Source: Umbilicaria muhlenbergii | Lineage: Eukaryota > Ascomycota > Lecanoromycetes > Umbilicariales > Umbilicariaceae | Reading direction: 5' to 3' | Assembly: GCA_000611775.1 (NCBI GenBank) | Contig: KK106982.1 | Coordinates: forward strand, 1,658,643-1,722,642 | DNA length: 64,000 nucleotides | Shown: in pieces, positions 1 to 13,627 of the stretch | Position numbering within the stretch: the first letter of the stretch is position 1 | How the letters are laid out: each line of letters begins with the position of its first letter | Translations under genes and position numbers: made by a program | Notes under the pieces: generated by a model | The model's database searches: none | Told to the model about the DNA's origin: nothing | The model's input: the letters and a program-made list of their open reading frames with translations, nothing else

Positions 1-339
1 TGACACATGATTTATAAGCTTAAGAAGAAATATCCTCAGTCTTTATAATTATTATCATAAAAGTCAGTCATGAAGTGTTCTCATGAAAAGCAGTCATAAA
101 AGATATTTACAAATCATCTTGTGATTTTGCTCATAATCAGTGAGCTGAACAAGTTGCTGTGAAATGATGCAATCATGAAGCTGAGCCTCTCTGTGAAGGA
201 CTACCTCATGAGAAGTATGATTACATGAAGCTTCATCAGCAGCCTGCATGAATAAAGGAAATAAACAAGAATTATAGATGATTTATTTAAGAACATTAAC
301 TGTGTGATTAATGTAAAGCATGATGAGCTGTATCACTGT

Positions 340-430
340 TAATGAAAAAGTATCATGAAGGCAAGCACTGTAAAGGCAAGTATCATGAAGACAAGCATCA
401 TGAAGATAAACATCATGAGAACAAACATCA
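340..430. repeat. Short minisatellite, 15-16 bp unit
   Basis: Five to six imperfect copies of a unit close to CATCATGAAGACAAG follow each other, with only transition-type differences in most copies. It sits in the same AT-rich block. No function is apparent. Confidence 0.6.
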
Positions 431-1309
431 CAAGAGTGCATCATAAAAATCATTATCATGAATTTACCTGATGAGGGATGAGAGGGTTGAAGTTGTAAAG
501 ATTGTTAATAATAAAAACTCTGACCTTATGATCTGAGCTGAGTCATTCATGATGCTTGACAAAGTGAATCTGAATGACCTCATGAACAGCTGAACAAGCT
601 TACAAAAATGAGCAACAATTATCATGAACATTGAGTTAATGTATAAATTAATCATAACTTCACAAACATCTTGTGAAGGGAGACTTTTTTTCTCACTGAG
701 TTTTAATGAGCTTCATGACATATTTTTTTTTTATGATTTTAATTTTTTTAAACTTAAGAGGTCATTTTTTTTACTGTTATCAATGCATTGTGAAGCACTT
801 CTCAGTGAAGGCTTACAACTGTGAATGTCATCATACTTATAAGAACATGAGCCTTTAAAGGAAGAAAGTAATGTGAGCATTTAATGCACAAAACTCATCA
901 AGCGCTAATTTAAAATAAGAAAGATTATGCTTAACAACAGCACAGCTTTGTGAAGGTAACTTTCATTAATGAATCAACTTCATGAAAGAACTCAGTTAAT
1001 AAACATTACTTCTGACACTTCATAAAAGTGATTAAAAAAGTTAACATCATTGATGACACTTAATGAAGGTGTGATTCAGTAATGAACATCTTATGAAATC
1101 AGCTTCATTGAGATAACTGCTTCATGAGATCTTCCTCAAGCAGGTTAACTTCAGAAGGAATATATTATAAAGTTAAAACATGTCTCACTTTCTTTCTTAG
1201 CAATATTATATTATTATAAATCATCAACTATAAGTTTAAGTCATTATTGTCACATAGCTTCATAATTCCTTAGTTAAGTTATTACCTCATGATAATATGC
1301 TTATAAGGT

Positions 1310-1530
1310 GCCTTCTCAAGTCATTTTTAAAACTATTTTTTAAGGTTGTCATCAAAGTCATTTTGAAAGTTGTTTTGAAAGCTGTTTTAAAAGCTGTTTT
1401 TTGAGGTTGTTTTTCAAGGCTGTCATTGAAGCTGTTTTAAAAGTCATTTTTTGAGGCTGTTTTTTGAGGTTATTGTTAAAGTTGTTTTAAAAGCTGTTTT
1501 GAAAGCTGCTTTGAAGGCTGTTTGAATGAG
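1310..1530. repeat. Degenerate minisatellite, 11-13 bp unit
   Basis: About 17-20 imperfect tandem copies of a unit close to AAAGCTGTTTT / GAGGTTGTTTT are visible. The array lies in the RIP-like block and its copies differ mostly by C/T and G/A, so the parental unit was probably richer in G and C. No coding potential is evident. Confidence 0.7.
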
Positions 1531-1739
1531 TCATATACATGAACTTGAACTGAGTTACTCAGTGAAAAACTCAACCCAAACTCAAAAAAACTCAACTCAG
1601 TGTGACTCAACTTAAAAAAAACTCAACTCAGTCTGACTTGAGTTACAATAGTCAAAACTCAGCTCAAACTCAACTCATGATGCAGTGTACATTTGCTTTA
1701 ATTTGTGACAATTTTAATGAAATATTTAATCTTATCATA

Positions 1740-2480
1740 ATTATAATACTCTTTTTTTCTTATTTTTCTTGAAATTCTTTAACTGTGTCATATTAATTTT
1801 CATCAACTTTGAGTTGTGATAATATTTTTTATAAGTTTTTTCTGTAATAATTACATTGAAATATTTTTTCTTCTTCAATCATTATTTATACTAATGATTG
1901 TTGATGTGTATTATTTAATTAATTATAACTTTTAAGTCTTTTAATCACATTAATTATGTAATCTTATCTTTTACTTCTTTCTTCAGTTTTTAATAAAACT
2001 GAAAAGTAAGAGTGCTGTCTCCTCAGTAAATTAATGTGATAATATGCTAAAACTTCACTGCATACTCAGTGATGAATTTTCTTTAAATAAAGTAATATAA
2101 TTATCTTTCTGCAGTATGTTTTTCATTGATGTTTTCAAAGACTCTTATCATTGCATTCTTGAAAATTATTAAGAATTTAAATATTTTTTTAATTTTATCT
2201 TCTTGCTTCATTAAGTTATTATTTAAATAATCCTTTAAGTGTAACTTCATTCAAGTGAAAACTTCATCATAAAGATATATAACAGCATAAAATACTTTGT
2301 CAGACTCTGTTGCAAACTAAGTACTGTTGAACTTAACATATAAGTTAAATTAAAAGAAATAAGTTTCAAGTTTGATACATTCTCCTTTGAAAAGATCAGA
2401 TGAAGTTATTTTAAAAGATTTAATAATAATTATGTTAAAGATAATCATGAGTTATTTTTCTGCTGAGATGACAGAGGGGC
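1740..2480 (-). mobile_element. Second Ty3/Gypsy gag relic (fossil)
   Basis: Read on the minus strand, scattered stretches recall a fungal Ty3/Gypsy Gag (retrotrans_gag family): SDKVFYAVIYLYDE near 2,240-2,290, then a block with FENINEKHTAER and a downstream stretch resembling the conserved FY..LKEEVKDEI region. Spacing and order fit Gag. The element is heavily broken, with many breaks, and is old or strongly RIP-mutated. No LTR pair could be assigned, so the boundaries are approximate. It lies next to, not inside, the LTR element at 3169-8989. This call rests on visual motif recall and is moderate. Confidence 0.5.
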
Positions 2481-3168
2481 TTTGTTTTGAGATAATCATC
2501 ATTTCAATTTAAAGTAAATAACAAGTTGATTTTGATGCTCAAAGTGTAACAGCTGATTATTAATCCTCAATCACATGAAGCTGTCTTGAGGTAGACTTAA
2601 AGACTTATCAGATACTTTATATCATTAAAGTTTAAAGTTGTTACTAATAATGTAGAATTATTGTATTAAGTTGAGCATGAAACTTTTAACTATGCAGGAG
2701 TTAAGCTTATTTATATAATAATTTATAAACTTCCTGCTCATAATGATTGAAGTGATCAAAGTCTTAATCAACTTGATCATCTCAACTATCCTCTAATCAC
2801 AGTGATCAGAGTGATTGAAGCCTCAATTAACTCAATCAGCTCAATCACCTTGAATCATCATTACTTCAATTCAGATGACTAAGCAGTCCTGCTGACTAAG
2901 CTCATTATAACACATAGCTCTGTCACAGCACCTAGAGAGCAGCTTTCTTTGAGTCAGTCACTCACATTTACTGAATCTTGTAATAATAAAACACTGAGAG
3001 TGCCTGTATATGAATTTAACTTAAAGGTAAGCACAGTGAGCAGTCACATGATAGAGGTTAAAAAAGTATATGTATGAGGTGCAAATGTTACAATTGAGAG
3101 TGTTAACTCATAAGGACCTGATAAAAGAATATTACTCACATTACTTCTACAGGCCTGTTGATGCAACG

Positions 3169-3431
3169 TGTCAGAACTATGCAGATTATGAATCAATGCA
3201 TGTGTTTTAACAGCTGGTATTTAGCTACAGAGAAGAATTCTAATCTAAGAAGCAAAAGGAAGAAAGAGCATGAAGATTAAAGTCTTTATGTGTGTGTTAA
3301 GCTCACTAATCTAAATTGCTGCTAACTCATTCAGTCATTCAGCGCTAACTCATTTGGTCATTCAGTTCAGTACATCATTCAGATCATTCAGATCATTCAG
3401 TTCAGTTCAATGTTTAAGTGTAAACCTGACA
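3169..3431 (-). repeat. 3' LTR of the Ty3/Gypsy element (RIP-mutated copy)
   Basis: Its length of 263 bp is identical to the other LTR. All differences from it are C-to-T or G-to-A in this copy, with no transversion or indel seen, and CpG sites are hit most. The terminal TGTCAG and CTGACA are intact. Confidence 0.9.
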
Positions 3432-6400
3432 TTATCTTCTCCTCTGTTTAATGAGCTTCATGAGCTGATCATTTACTTTTCTGCTTTGTTGTTAATGTAT
3501 TTGATGACTCAGCCGGCTTATTTGAGTACCTTTCATGAAATGCCTCTTTCAGTTCAAGTGAGTGTTCAAACCTGTCAGTGTTGTATCAGGTCTTGTCAGG
3601 TGAGTACTTTTTTCATGTCACTTTATACTGTAATTTGTTTTTTTATCAACAGTTATTGTTAATCTGTTCAACTTCTCATTTCAGTTCAGCCTGTTCAGTT
3701 ATCACTGATGATGACGATGACTCAATTTGTTCAGGCAAAGGATCATTCACAGTGAGTCATAATAAGAAGATGTGAAAGACAGGGTGTATCTTCATTGACT
3801 TAAGCAGTTCAAGCTCATATATTTAAGCTGATATTTTCTTCTTGATTCAAAAAGGTCCTTTATTCTTGTGATTCAGCTTTTTGAACAGGTGAGTCATTCA
3901 AATGTTTTTTGTTGATAATCATATCAAGTCTCTCACTTTATATGCTGAGGTCAGCATTTAAATTCTGTTCATGAAATCTTCTTGCTGAAGTTGTGCTGCT
4001 GTCATGTTGTCTTGTAACATCACATGTAGAGTCTTCATATGATTCATTATGAAATCAGCTTTTTCCTTCAGAATTCATTCTCTTGTCAGCAGCAGAGTGA
4101 TCAATCATTTAAGATTGAAGCTCATTCAAAGGTGATATCCTTTATTCACAAAAAAGGGTAAAACTTTGATGAAGTCAAAATCTGCATTATTGGCTGTGAA
4201 CTCAGTCATTGATAATCATTTAGTTCAGTCATCTTGCTGATAGTTCATGAATGCTTTAAGATAGTGTTTGACATTTGCATTTGCATTTTCAGACTGCCCG
4301 TCTGTCTCTGAATGAAAAGCGGTTGAAGGTTTCAATCTGATTTGAAGTTATTCACAAAGGTGTTTTCACAGTACTGTGATAAATTGTGATCTGCAGTCTG
4401 ATGTTATTGTTTGTGATAACTCATGAAATCTTCATACATTTTAAAGTAATAACTTTGTGATGTATTTCACTGACGTTCCCTCATTCTTATTTATTAAATA
4501 AGAGATATAATGTCTCTTCTTAATCAGTCTGTAAATGATTATCAGGATTGTGTTGAATCCTTTGCTTTCAAATAACCTGATAATCAAGTTAAGTGAAATA
4601 TCTTGTCATGAATGACTTGAAATTGAAAGTGATTTCAGGGCTCCTTGATACTGCTCATTCATGTTCTTTGTTCAGCAGCAGATGTGGCAATTTCAAACAA
4701 AATGACTTATTGTTCAATTCATTCAGGGTCAGTAGTAGAATCATGCAAGCAGTTTCAGAGTCTTTCAGTGTTTTATATGTTTTACTGCCAGCTGTTCATG
4801 AGCTTTCTGAATTAATCATCATCATAATTTGTTCTGATTCAGATCATTATTAATGCCTGAGACTCATACATGTTTCTGATAAAGCAGTCAGCCTGTGTCC
4901 TCAGTGCAGTCACTGAGAGAAATTTTTGTTGAATGTCTTACCCTGATTTGTAATAAGCTTAGAATTTCCTGGCAGAAATCATCTGTTTTCACATAATGAG
5001 TAATCAACTCATTTAAAGTTTCATTCAGGGTTGATTCATTTGAGGCTGATTCATTCAGAGCTGATTTTAAAAAGTGAGGAGCTTTTTCTTCTTGTTTAAT
5101 AATGATGTGTGAGTCTAGGCAGTGACTCAGCAGCATGATTTAAGACTGATATTATAATCACTCATTATTTTCATTCTTCTTTAGTTAATCATCTGAGTGT
5201 TTAATGAGTGTGTTCACTTTTTCATTTTCTTTGCCTGTTCAGTAGGTGATCACAAAGTTAAATTATAAGAGAAATTCAATTCATTTAAATTGAATCTTCT
5301 GTTCCTGCTAGTTCAGCACGTCATTCCTTTAAACTTCAAATGATGATCAACAATTCTTTGTCATAAATCTCATAATTACATTCAGCTGGTATGAGTTTCT
5401 TAGAGAAAAATGTCATTGAATGCATTAATTTTTAATCATCTTTCTGAGATAGTACTCCTGAGAAAATCAGATCAGATGAGTCACATTTAAGATAACATGT
5501 TCAAGTTCAGTCAAAGTGTTGTAATACTGACATGTTAATCAGTCAGTTCTTTAGTTTATTAAACACTTGAAGACATTGTTCAGTTTGCATATTAAAGAGT
5601 ATGTTCTTGCCTGTCAGTTTAATTAAAGATTTTGCAATTTTAGAATATCCTTTTATGAATCATCAGTAAAAGTTACAAAAATCTAAGAATGCCTGCAGCT
5701 GTTTTAAGTTGATCAGTACCTCTTAAGTCTTAATGACTGTGATCTTTTCAAAGTTCACTTGAATGTCATGACGTCTTATGATCAGTCTTAGGTATTGAGT
5801 TTCAGTCTTGTGAAATTCACACTTCTTGATTTCAGCCTGTAAATTTGCCTTCCTCAGTCATTCTAGAATGATTTAAACATGAGTTCAGTGTTCAGACAGA
5901 GACTCTGAATAGATCAGAATATCATTTAAATATGTTGTACAACAGGTGTTCAATAGATTGAATAATATATCATTAATAAAGTGCTGAAAGGTGACTGATT
6001 TGTTAGTGAGTCTGAAAGGCAAGACCTTATATTTGTAGAAATCATGCCTTGTTCAAAAGGTTGTCAGATCTTCAGAATCAGGATTCATTTGTATGCAGTG
6101 AAATGCCTGTTGTATATTAATCTTGATGAAGTATTTTGCCTTTGAAATCTGAGTCAGGGTTTCCTCAATTAAAGGCAATGAGTATCAGTCTTTCTTCATA
6201 ATTGAATTCAGCTTTCAGTAGTTGATGCACAGTCATAAAGACCTGTCTTTCTTTTGTATAAACAGAATCAATGAGGCTACTGATGACTGACTGACTTCAA
6301 TGAAACCCTTTTGCAAGTTGTCTTCTATGTAATTCTTCACCGCTATCAGTTCTTCATGTGACATATTGTAGAGGAGTGTGTATTCAAGCTTTTATTCACT

Positions 6401-8560
6401 CTTTAAAACAATTTTGTGATCATAAAGTCAATGCAGAGGGAGTTCATTTACAGTCTTTTTAAAAAAGACATCAATCAAGTCATGATATTCTGAAGGGAGA
6501 ATCATCTTGATGTTCAGTTCACTTGACTTTAATTCAAGGTTCAATGCTTCCTCAATCTGTTGAATAAAGATAACAAAGATTTTGTTGTCTTCCTTCATAT
6601 TCAATGTGAACAGTGCTGCGTCAATCATCTTGATATTAACTGCATGTGAGGGGCTATTACCCTTTGATGCAGAGGCTGATTCAGGATCAACTTTTGTAAT
6701 GAATTTCTTCAGGATCTGATAAGGTTTTCATGATTCAGTTCAGTCATTTGATTCAGGTTCAATCACTCAGTTTGTTTGTTTATTCAGTGTGCAGTTGTTC
6801 AGGTTTGTTCATTCATTCAGTTCAGTTCATTTGTTCAGTTCAGTTTGTTCATTTGATTTCATTTGTTCATTCAGTGGGAAAACCACTACTCAGTTCACAG
6901 GGTTGATTAAAATTCAGGTGTGATTCATTCAAAGTAATCTCAATATAATGCTGAGATCTTTCATGTCTATGATCATCATGAGAGTGAGTCACTGAGAATG
7001 ACCGCAGACCTTCATAATTGAATAAATCACATGTGTAACTCATTTCATAATCTTCTTTTGAAAATCATGTAGAGTTCAGGGCTTTGGCAATGATACTGCC
7101 TCAATTTCAGATCATTCAATCAGAGTCTTTGCCAGGTTAACATTAATGAATGCATATTCAGTTGACTCAGTATCAAGTAGAGCCTTGGCTCATAGCTTGA
7201 CCTCATTCAGTGTGAGCTTGCAATTCACTTTGAATGATGTTCAGGTGAACAGAACATCTTCATTGATCATTAATGTTGATATCACAAGAGAATTATCATC
7301 ATTCTCTATCATGACTTTGATAAAAGAACGCCTTTTCCTGAATCTGATTCAAAATTGAAGTCAGAGTTGAATATGATTCATTGCACATGTCTTAATGTTG
7401 AAGTCTCTTTCTTTTTGTCCTTGTTTAAATAATTTAAGGCAAGGTGTCTCTGTTCATTATATTTAAAACATCATCCTTCCTTCATTTGTTGTTCTTTGAC
7501 GACGTCTGAGTGTGATGTTCAGTTCAGTGTTCAGGGGACTGACTCAGTGACTGTTCAGGTAGTTGATTTTAAGGTCTCAATAAAACATTCAGTTCTTGTA
7601 TGAGTTTAACTTGTGAAGGAGGATATCTGATTCAGTTTGATGATCTTCTTTACATCAAGCAGTCATAAAGTCTGATTGATTCACTGACAGCGCTTGATGA
7701 GTTCATAAAGGTCTTTAAGTCTGTCATCATCAGTATTTAATTGTTGTTGAATGATGCTGTTTACCTTGTTCAGAAGTTCTCCTATTCAGTATAAATTAAG
7801 AAACTCATTCAGTTCAGCAACATATCACTGAAAATCAGCTCAGAAGGACAGGAAGTCTTTGAATTCTTAATAAAGCTTGCAGAATTCATCAGTGATGATA
7901 TGTTTTCAGTCTGAGTCTCTGTAGATTCAGGTCAAGTGTTCTAGCAGTTCAGTAATGTTTAAATAAGCTGTTCAGGATGCTGAATTCATTCAAGGCCTTA
8001 TGTGTTTGGCAGGGTCACCCTCAACTCTTGTTTTCACATATGTTATTTTCATCTGTTCAGTGAGGTATCATTCATTCATTGTTAGTAGGTAGTTTCTGAT
8101 CTTCATTACTCATTCATCATATTTTGAATGATCACTGAAGAACATCAGTGAATCAGGGAGCTTTAATAATCTGAATGATCCTTCAATTGTGAGTTGAGGG
8201 AAATCAGGTCAGGGGGTGCTTGTGGCTGTGATTCTTTGTTCAAGGTATGTTATCACATCAGCTTGTTCAGTGACTTTCTTCTTCAGTTCTCTGTTCTTGT
8301 CTTTCATTCTTTCATATTTCACTTGTAGTTCTTCGTGTGCCTTTATAACGGTGTCAATTTCATTCAAAGACTGCTCATGATTGGTGATCAGTTGTTGAAG
8401 AGCAGTCATTGCTTCAGAGGGATGTTCTTGTAAGAGATTGATCAGGGTCTCTGCAGTCAGGGCTGTCAGGATCTGATTGATCAGGTTTTCATTCAGGGTG
8501 AATTGTTCATCATTCACAGAGGTCAACAACGACTCTCTGATTCATGGGTAGACTTCGCTA

Positions 8561-8989
<429 letters not shown>

Positions 8990-8994
8990 CAACG

Positions 8995-9473
8995 TCTAGG
9001 TACTCAGAGTAATTGCTCCTTGGCTCATTTCTAAGTAGCCCTGTGATGTTCAACACTACATTCGTTTTGCTCTATATAGAGTATAGGCATAATTAGACTT
9101 TGTGAGTAAAGGACTGAGTGATCTCAAAATTTCTGCAGATGTTTCCTTAATGAGTTGAAAAAGTGACTAGAAACAATGTGGAAATGACCTAATAATGAAA
9201 ATGCCCCTTGATGACTGCCTGAAACATGATATCATAGATTTGATACGATGTGCGACCGCTAAGCCTGTGGACAAAACGGTGACAATGTCGGCTGAGGATC
9301 CTCGCTCCAAAACAACAACGAAAGCGATGTATCTAGATTCATGGAGTGGATGTTGTAGGTTAATAGCTTTTATTATCTCTTACCCCACGTTCCTCAAGAT
9401 TTCCCATGGTAGTTGCGTAGTCGAGGAATTCCTCAGCTGATGACTGCCACATTTCTGTCAAATATGCGGAAAC
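8995..9473. other. Intergenic, LTR element to transporter
   Basis: Ordinary base composition resumes here. No gene was recognised. A short plus-strand frame at 9195-9440 has no convincing features. The stretch includes the 3' flank of the minus-strand transporter gene. Confidence 0.5.
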
Positions 9474-11914
9474 CTAGACTGTAAATCGCCTGGCGATCTT
9501 CGGGGCAGGAGGCGAGGAATCGCAGTTCTTAGCCCGATGAAATTTGAGACCCTGAATAGATTCGCTGGCAAACAGTAGGCTGGGTTTGTCGACTGGAAGG
9601 AGCCGTCAGCAAGGTTTTCAACCAGATAAGATAGACTTACATATGAGATCAAGATCTTCCAATGTGCGCTGCCGGGTTTCTGGAACGAGTAGAAAGATCA
9701 TGATGAAGGCAATGACGTTCAAACCACTGACCAATCAGCCATAGATCATAAGACAGGTTGCGGGCGTTTTGTACTTACGAATAGAATATGAAAGTGCCGA
9801 CGGTGTGAAACGAATGGAGCATAGACGGAAACGTGACTGAGAGAATAGCGGCGAACATCAAATTAGTTGCCACAGCAAAGCCCATACCAATCTCTGCAAC
9901 CAGGAATCAGAATTATGTCATAAGAATGATGATTGAGAACCAACCTCTATGACTCAAAGGAAAGGCTTCTGCTGAGTATGTAAATGGTACGGGACCTTCA
10001 CCAGTCGAATAAATCGCGGTATACAGGATCAAAAAGGTGGTGAGAAGGCCGATTTTGACGTGTTCATTCGAGATCGTGGAGCACAGGGCGGCTGCCAGCA
10101 GCGTCAATGCAAGTTGGGGGAATGTTATGAGAAGCAAGGTTCTTCTTCCCCATCGGTCGATTGTTTGGGTCGCGGGAAAGGCAAACCTATAACTCATTTC
10201 AGCGAACGTTACCGAGAGCAGTGGGGAAGCAACAAGAATTACAGAAAATTCGTGAGTCCAAATCCAAAAGAACACCAAAGCGTCACTACTGGTTTTGTTT
10301 TCATGTTACCGAAGATTATAGAGGCGTAAAAAGCGAGGATGTTAACTATGCGAGTCAGTGAAGTTGACCGATGTATGATACTTGGCTTCACTCACTGCCA
10401 CACATCTGTTGTGCTATCATCACAGTGAACGAGGCGATAGTGGCCTGTCTGACCCGATTTTTGACGAAAAGCTCCTTCAATCGTACTAAATAGCTTCTGA
10501 GACCTTGAGGAGTCTGACTGACATTGAATTTTGCTGTTCCCACACTTGATGATCTGCCAATACTTGGCGATGTGGCACAAGTCTCGTCAGTCAACTGCTT
10601 ATGAATATAGTACAGATCGCGGGCAGCTTGAAGCTTTGTATTACGCAGTCTCTTGAGTGATCTGTAAGCATCGTGATATCTGCGCTTCTTGATGAACCAG
10701 CGAGGTGATTCTGTCTTAGGTCAATTGCATGGCTTCTGATAATTTGAGGTGGGCCCACTCACCAGGGCAGAAGTATATCCCGAGCAACAATGGGACAGCA
10801 GGAATGAATGCAGCTCCGAGTTGTAATCGCCAAGTCATATGGCTGTCGTGATCAACGCAATAGACAAGGAGGTTGGCAGACGACCCTCTGAACCCGCATC
10901 AGCAATAACAGCCCAATGAGAAAACCCATAACTTACAAGAATATACCGAAAGCAACACACATTTGCCATGTCATAACCAATGCACCTAAACGGTGAAAGA
11001 TTAGCATCAATGAGCACTGGAGTCATTGAAGCTAATACCCCTGATGGATTTCGGCGCATTCTCAGCCATGTAGACGGGAACAGTTGTCGCCTTGACACCC
11101 ACTCCTAATCCAAGTAACAAACGACAAATGAGTAACTGCTGCCACGTTTGCACAAAAGCAGAGCCGATGATCGGTAAGATACAGAATATTGCTCCAATGA
11201 AAATGCATCCCCGCCGACCAAAGTAAAGGTTCAAAGGATCGGAGAGCCAACATCCGCTGCAGCATTCAGCATGTGCCACCCAAAGTGGACGATACTGATA
11301 CTCGCAGCATTCCAGCCGATATATAAGGGGCAGCATTAACCAGTCCAAAGAGAGCGCCAGTTTTACCATGGGGGATCTGGAGGGCTTCCGGCCAAGCAAG
11401 GTTGGCTCCGTTCGATGCGGTCTGGTCCCAGCCTCTTGCCAGAGCGTGAGAGTCAGTGCAGGGCGCGAGGAAAGGCACTGATGTGAGGTATATGTCCGGA
11501 GTGACTCACTGCACGGCAGCCCCTATGGAACAAAGTATAATGGTTCGAGGTATCTGCTTCCTATGATGCCATGGATTAACCAGCTCATCCTGCAGGGCTT
11601 GGACGTCTGGGGGTGTGGGAACATAGAGCGAAGAGTATAAGTCAGGATTGGCAGCTTTCAACGTCACAGTCTTATCATAAAGCGTGGGATCTTGGGCAAG
11701 GAGTGCTCCTGTTTGGAGTATATCCCGCTTGTCTATTAAGTTGTGTTCTTGCACGAATACGTCAACGTCTTCAAGGAGTTGCTTGTGAGTGATGCTGCTC
11801 AAGGCATTGGGGATATAAGGAGTCCGTTGGCGACGTTCTCTAGGAAAAGAATTAGCAAATACCGTATAAATAACTTCCATTTTACCTTGAGCTCCGGCCA
11901 TGGCTTTCTTGCAT
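9474..11914 (-). CDS. MFS sugar/polyol transporter, 12 exons
   Basis: A major-facilitator sugar-porter, likely plasma-membrane, importing a sugar or polyol. Splicing 11 introns (9593-9640, 9727-9778, 9894-9944, 10187-10242, 10346-10395, 10711-10762, 10888-10936, 10986-11038, 11257-11305, 11435-11509, 11840-11885) keeps one frame of 619 residues from the ATG at 11912-11914 to TAG at 9474. Family marks in order: [41 protein letters not shown] (loop 2-3 D-R-x-G-R-R type), [17 protein letters not shown] (PESPR), TIDRWGRR, and [13 protein letters not shown] near the C terminus. The intron at 11257-11305 must use a GC donor (GCGAGT) to keep GMLGCWLSDP in frame. The long hydrophilic N terminus (ending [17 protein letters not shown]) matches the fungal myo-inositol/polyol-transporter-like subgroup. 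Substrate is not readable from sequence. It looks intact. Confidence 0.88.
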
Positions 11915-12385
11915 TTGGGGCGACTGCCTGCTCGTCTAAAATTAATGAAGTCGATTACTTCTTAATGAGCATGAGTTCACCCACGCATTCATTGTTCTCT
12001 TCCAAGTATATTGACCGTGGAAAGATTGTATCTAACTCACGCCAGGTCCAATTCGCAGGTGAAGCAATGGAGGAAGAAGACGGGGACCTAAGAAAGCCGA
12101 TCGACCGCTATATAGCGTGAGGCTCCGACGACTCGCACAGGCTTTTTTGTTCCCGCTGCGGCGCAACACCTTGCAAGGCAAAATAAGGCGATGTTCAACA
12201 CGAGGTCTGCCTAGCACTGTAGCACAGGCGGCTAATCCACGAACTCGGGCGCAGAGAGCGGGGCACCGGGGCCCTTCCCGCTTCTCTCAAAGAGTCATTA
12301 TGCGCAGCGCCTCGATTTATCCCTCCTCACCACCATCACCCCTGAGACAAAAGACGAGGATCTTGGATGACTGGTCCCTTCCATC
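11915..12385. other. Divergent intergenic region
   Basis: It lies between the divergent start codons of the transporter (minus) and the STAND-N protein (plus), so it presumably holds both promoters. Short frames here have no recognisable content. Confidence 0.5.
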
Positions 12386-13627
12386 ATGGTCCTGCCGGGT
12401 TACGGCCTCAGTGACCTTGCACTGATTGTCAATATCGCCAGTCAGATTCACGATGCTTACAAAAACTCTCCGAGGGAGTTCCAAGCCCTTTCACGGGATA
12501 TGGAGACTCTCAAGGCTCTAGCGGAACAGTTTGCGCAGCAGTTTCCCGATAGTCAACTGTCATCGGAGTCGAAGGAGCTCTTGGAAAAGCTCGAGGCACG
12601 ACTGGATAGATATAAAAGTCTTGCCACGAATCAGAAATTACCATTAGACCGGTTGCTATTTGGAAGGAAGAACACCCAGGAACTTCGACTCCAGATTCAA
12701 ACCCTCAAATCTTCCATGCAAGGATTTCAGGTAGGGAGAGTACTACAGCAGATGAACCTCATCAGGTTTGTAAATTCATCTTATTGCTTTCTGACAGGAA
12801 AAGGCTGATGGTTGCAATGAAGCACAATAATCACGCAAATCACGCAGATCTTTGAAACAGTGGTCCGAGACAGAATCAGCGATAGAATCATCGGATCAAC
12901 GCCGTTTCCCGAGTCTCTCAACAAAATATACCTGGGATTGGGGAAGGAAGATGTATCAGAGGACGACATCAAAGGGAACACAGACCTTATCATCGACTCG
13001 ACTGTAAAGGACGTCGAGAAACAGAAGTCTACCCTACCGAGAGTCCCACCTGCAACGCAGTCAGACACGCTGGCAAGGCAAGACGATTCAGAGAGCGAAC
13101 AACTGAATGGAACTACACTGCAAGGATCCGAGCCTGACTACGAGGGTACAAGTCGATTTCTAGGATACTCACGGGGAGCCCAAAACCCTTATGCGGCCAA
13201 TTCAGCTTCGATTGCATCTACCGATGAGGGAGCAGAGCTAAAAGCGTCCATACTCCACGCGGTGACCAGAATCAGCTTTCGGTATGTTGGCAGAAGCAGC
13301 GTGGCACATGCTGGTTGGCCTTCTGGCCCACCATCCGAGTCCATAAGAAAATCATCAGCACTGTTTGACCGGGGCGCTTTCAGGCCCGCCAGGTCCAGCC
13401 ATGGCATGCTTTCTCGTGAACAAAGGGCTCAAACATTATTTGTCGGAGAAGCATTCTCAGAAGTGGTGACAAGGGCCGACACGTGGTCATCATCAGCATC
13501 GACCCGCACTTCGCCCTCAGTCATTCAGCAACCAACGAGAAGAAAGTTCAGAACTCTTCTGCGCAACATCGGTCACTCATCATGGGGTTCGATGGAGAAG
13601 ACCAACAAACAGCTGAGGTTGCATTGA
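12386..13627 (+). CDS. Protein with stand-alone fungal STAND-type N-terminal domain
   Basis: Residues 1-115 (GYGLSDLALIVNIASQIHDA, then helices with SKELLEKLEARLDRY and DRLLFGRKN) match the pattern of the fungal N-terminal domain often placed in front of NACHT/STAND, ankyrin or HET modules. No P-loop or repeats follow. A frame break after codon 115 is explained by an intron at 12731-12847 (GTAGGG...CGCAG), giving about 374 residues. The acceptor choice is uncertain. The second half is Ser/Arg-rich and looks disordered. The role is unknown; by family it may be a heterokaryon-incompatibility or innate-immunity accessory, which is inference only. Confidence 0.6.

Larger units (their letters stand above)
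1..3168. repeat. AT-rich RIP-like block left of the LTR element
   Basis: This stretch is very AT-rich, almost free of CpG and dense in TpG/CpA and TpA, which is what RIP-like C-to-T/G-to-A decay leaves. No intact reading frame of believable composition is present. It contains minisatellite-like arrays (about 340-430, a 15-16 bp unit around AAGCATCATGAAG; about 1310-1530, an 11-13 bp unit around AAAGCTGTTTT; about 1560-1676, ACTCAA-rich) and a recognisable Ty3/Gypsy gag relic (annotated separately). The rest was not recognised. It ends exactly at the CAACG target duplication of the LTR element. Confidence 0.75.

Noticed and set aside
11007-11478. Frameshift in the sugar transporter
   Set aside because: A 49-bp GC-AG intron (11257-11305) explains the apparent shift and restores the family motif, so the gene is called intact.
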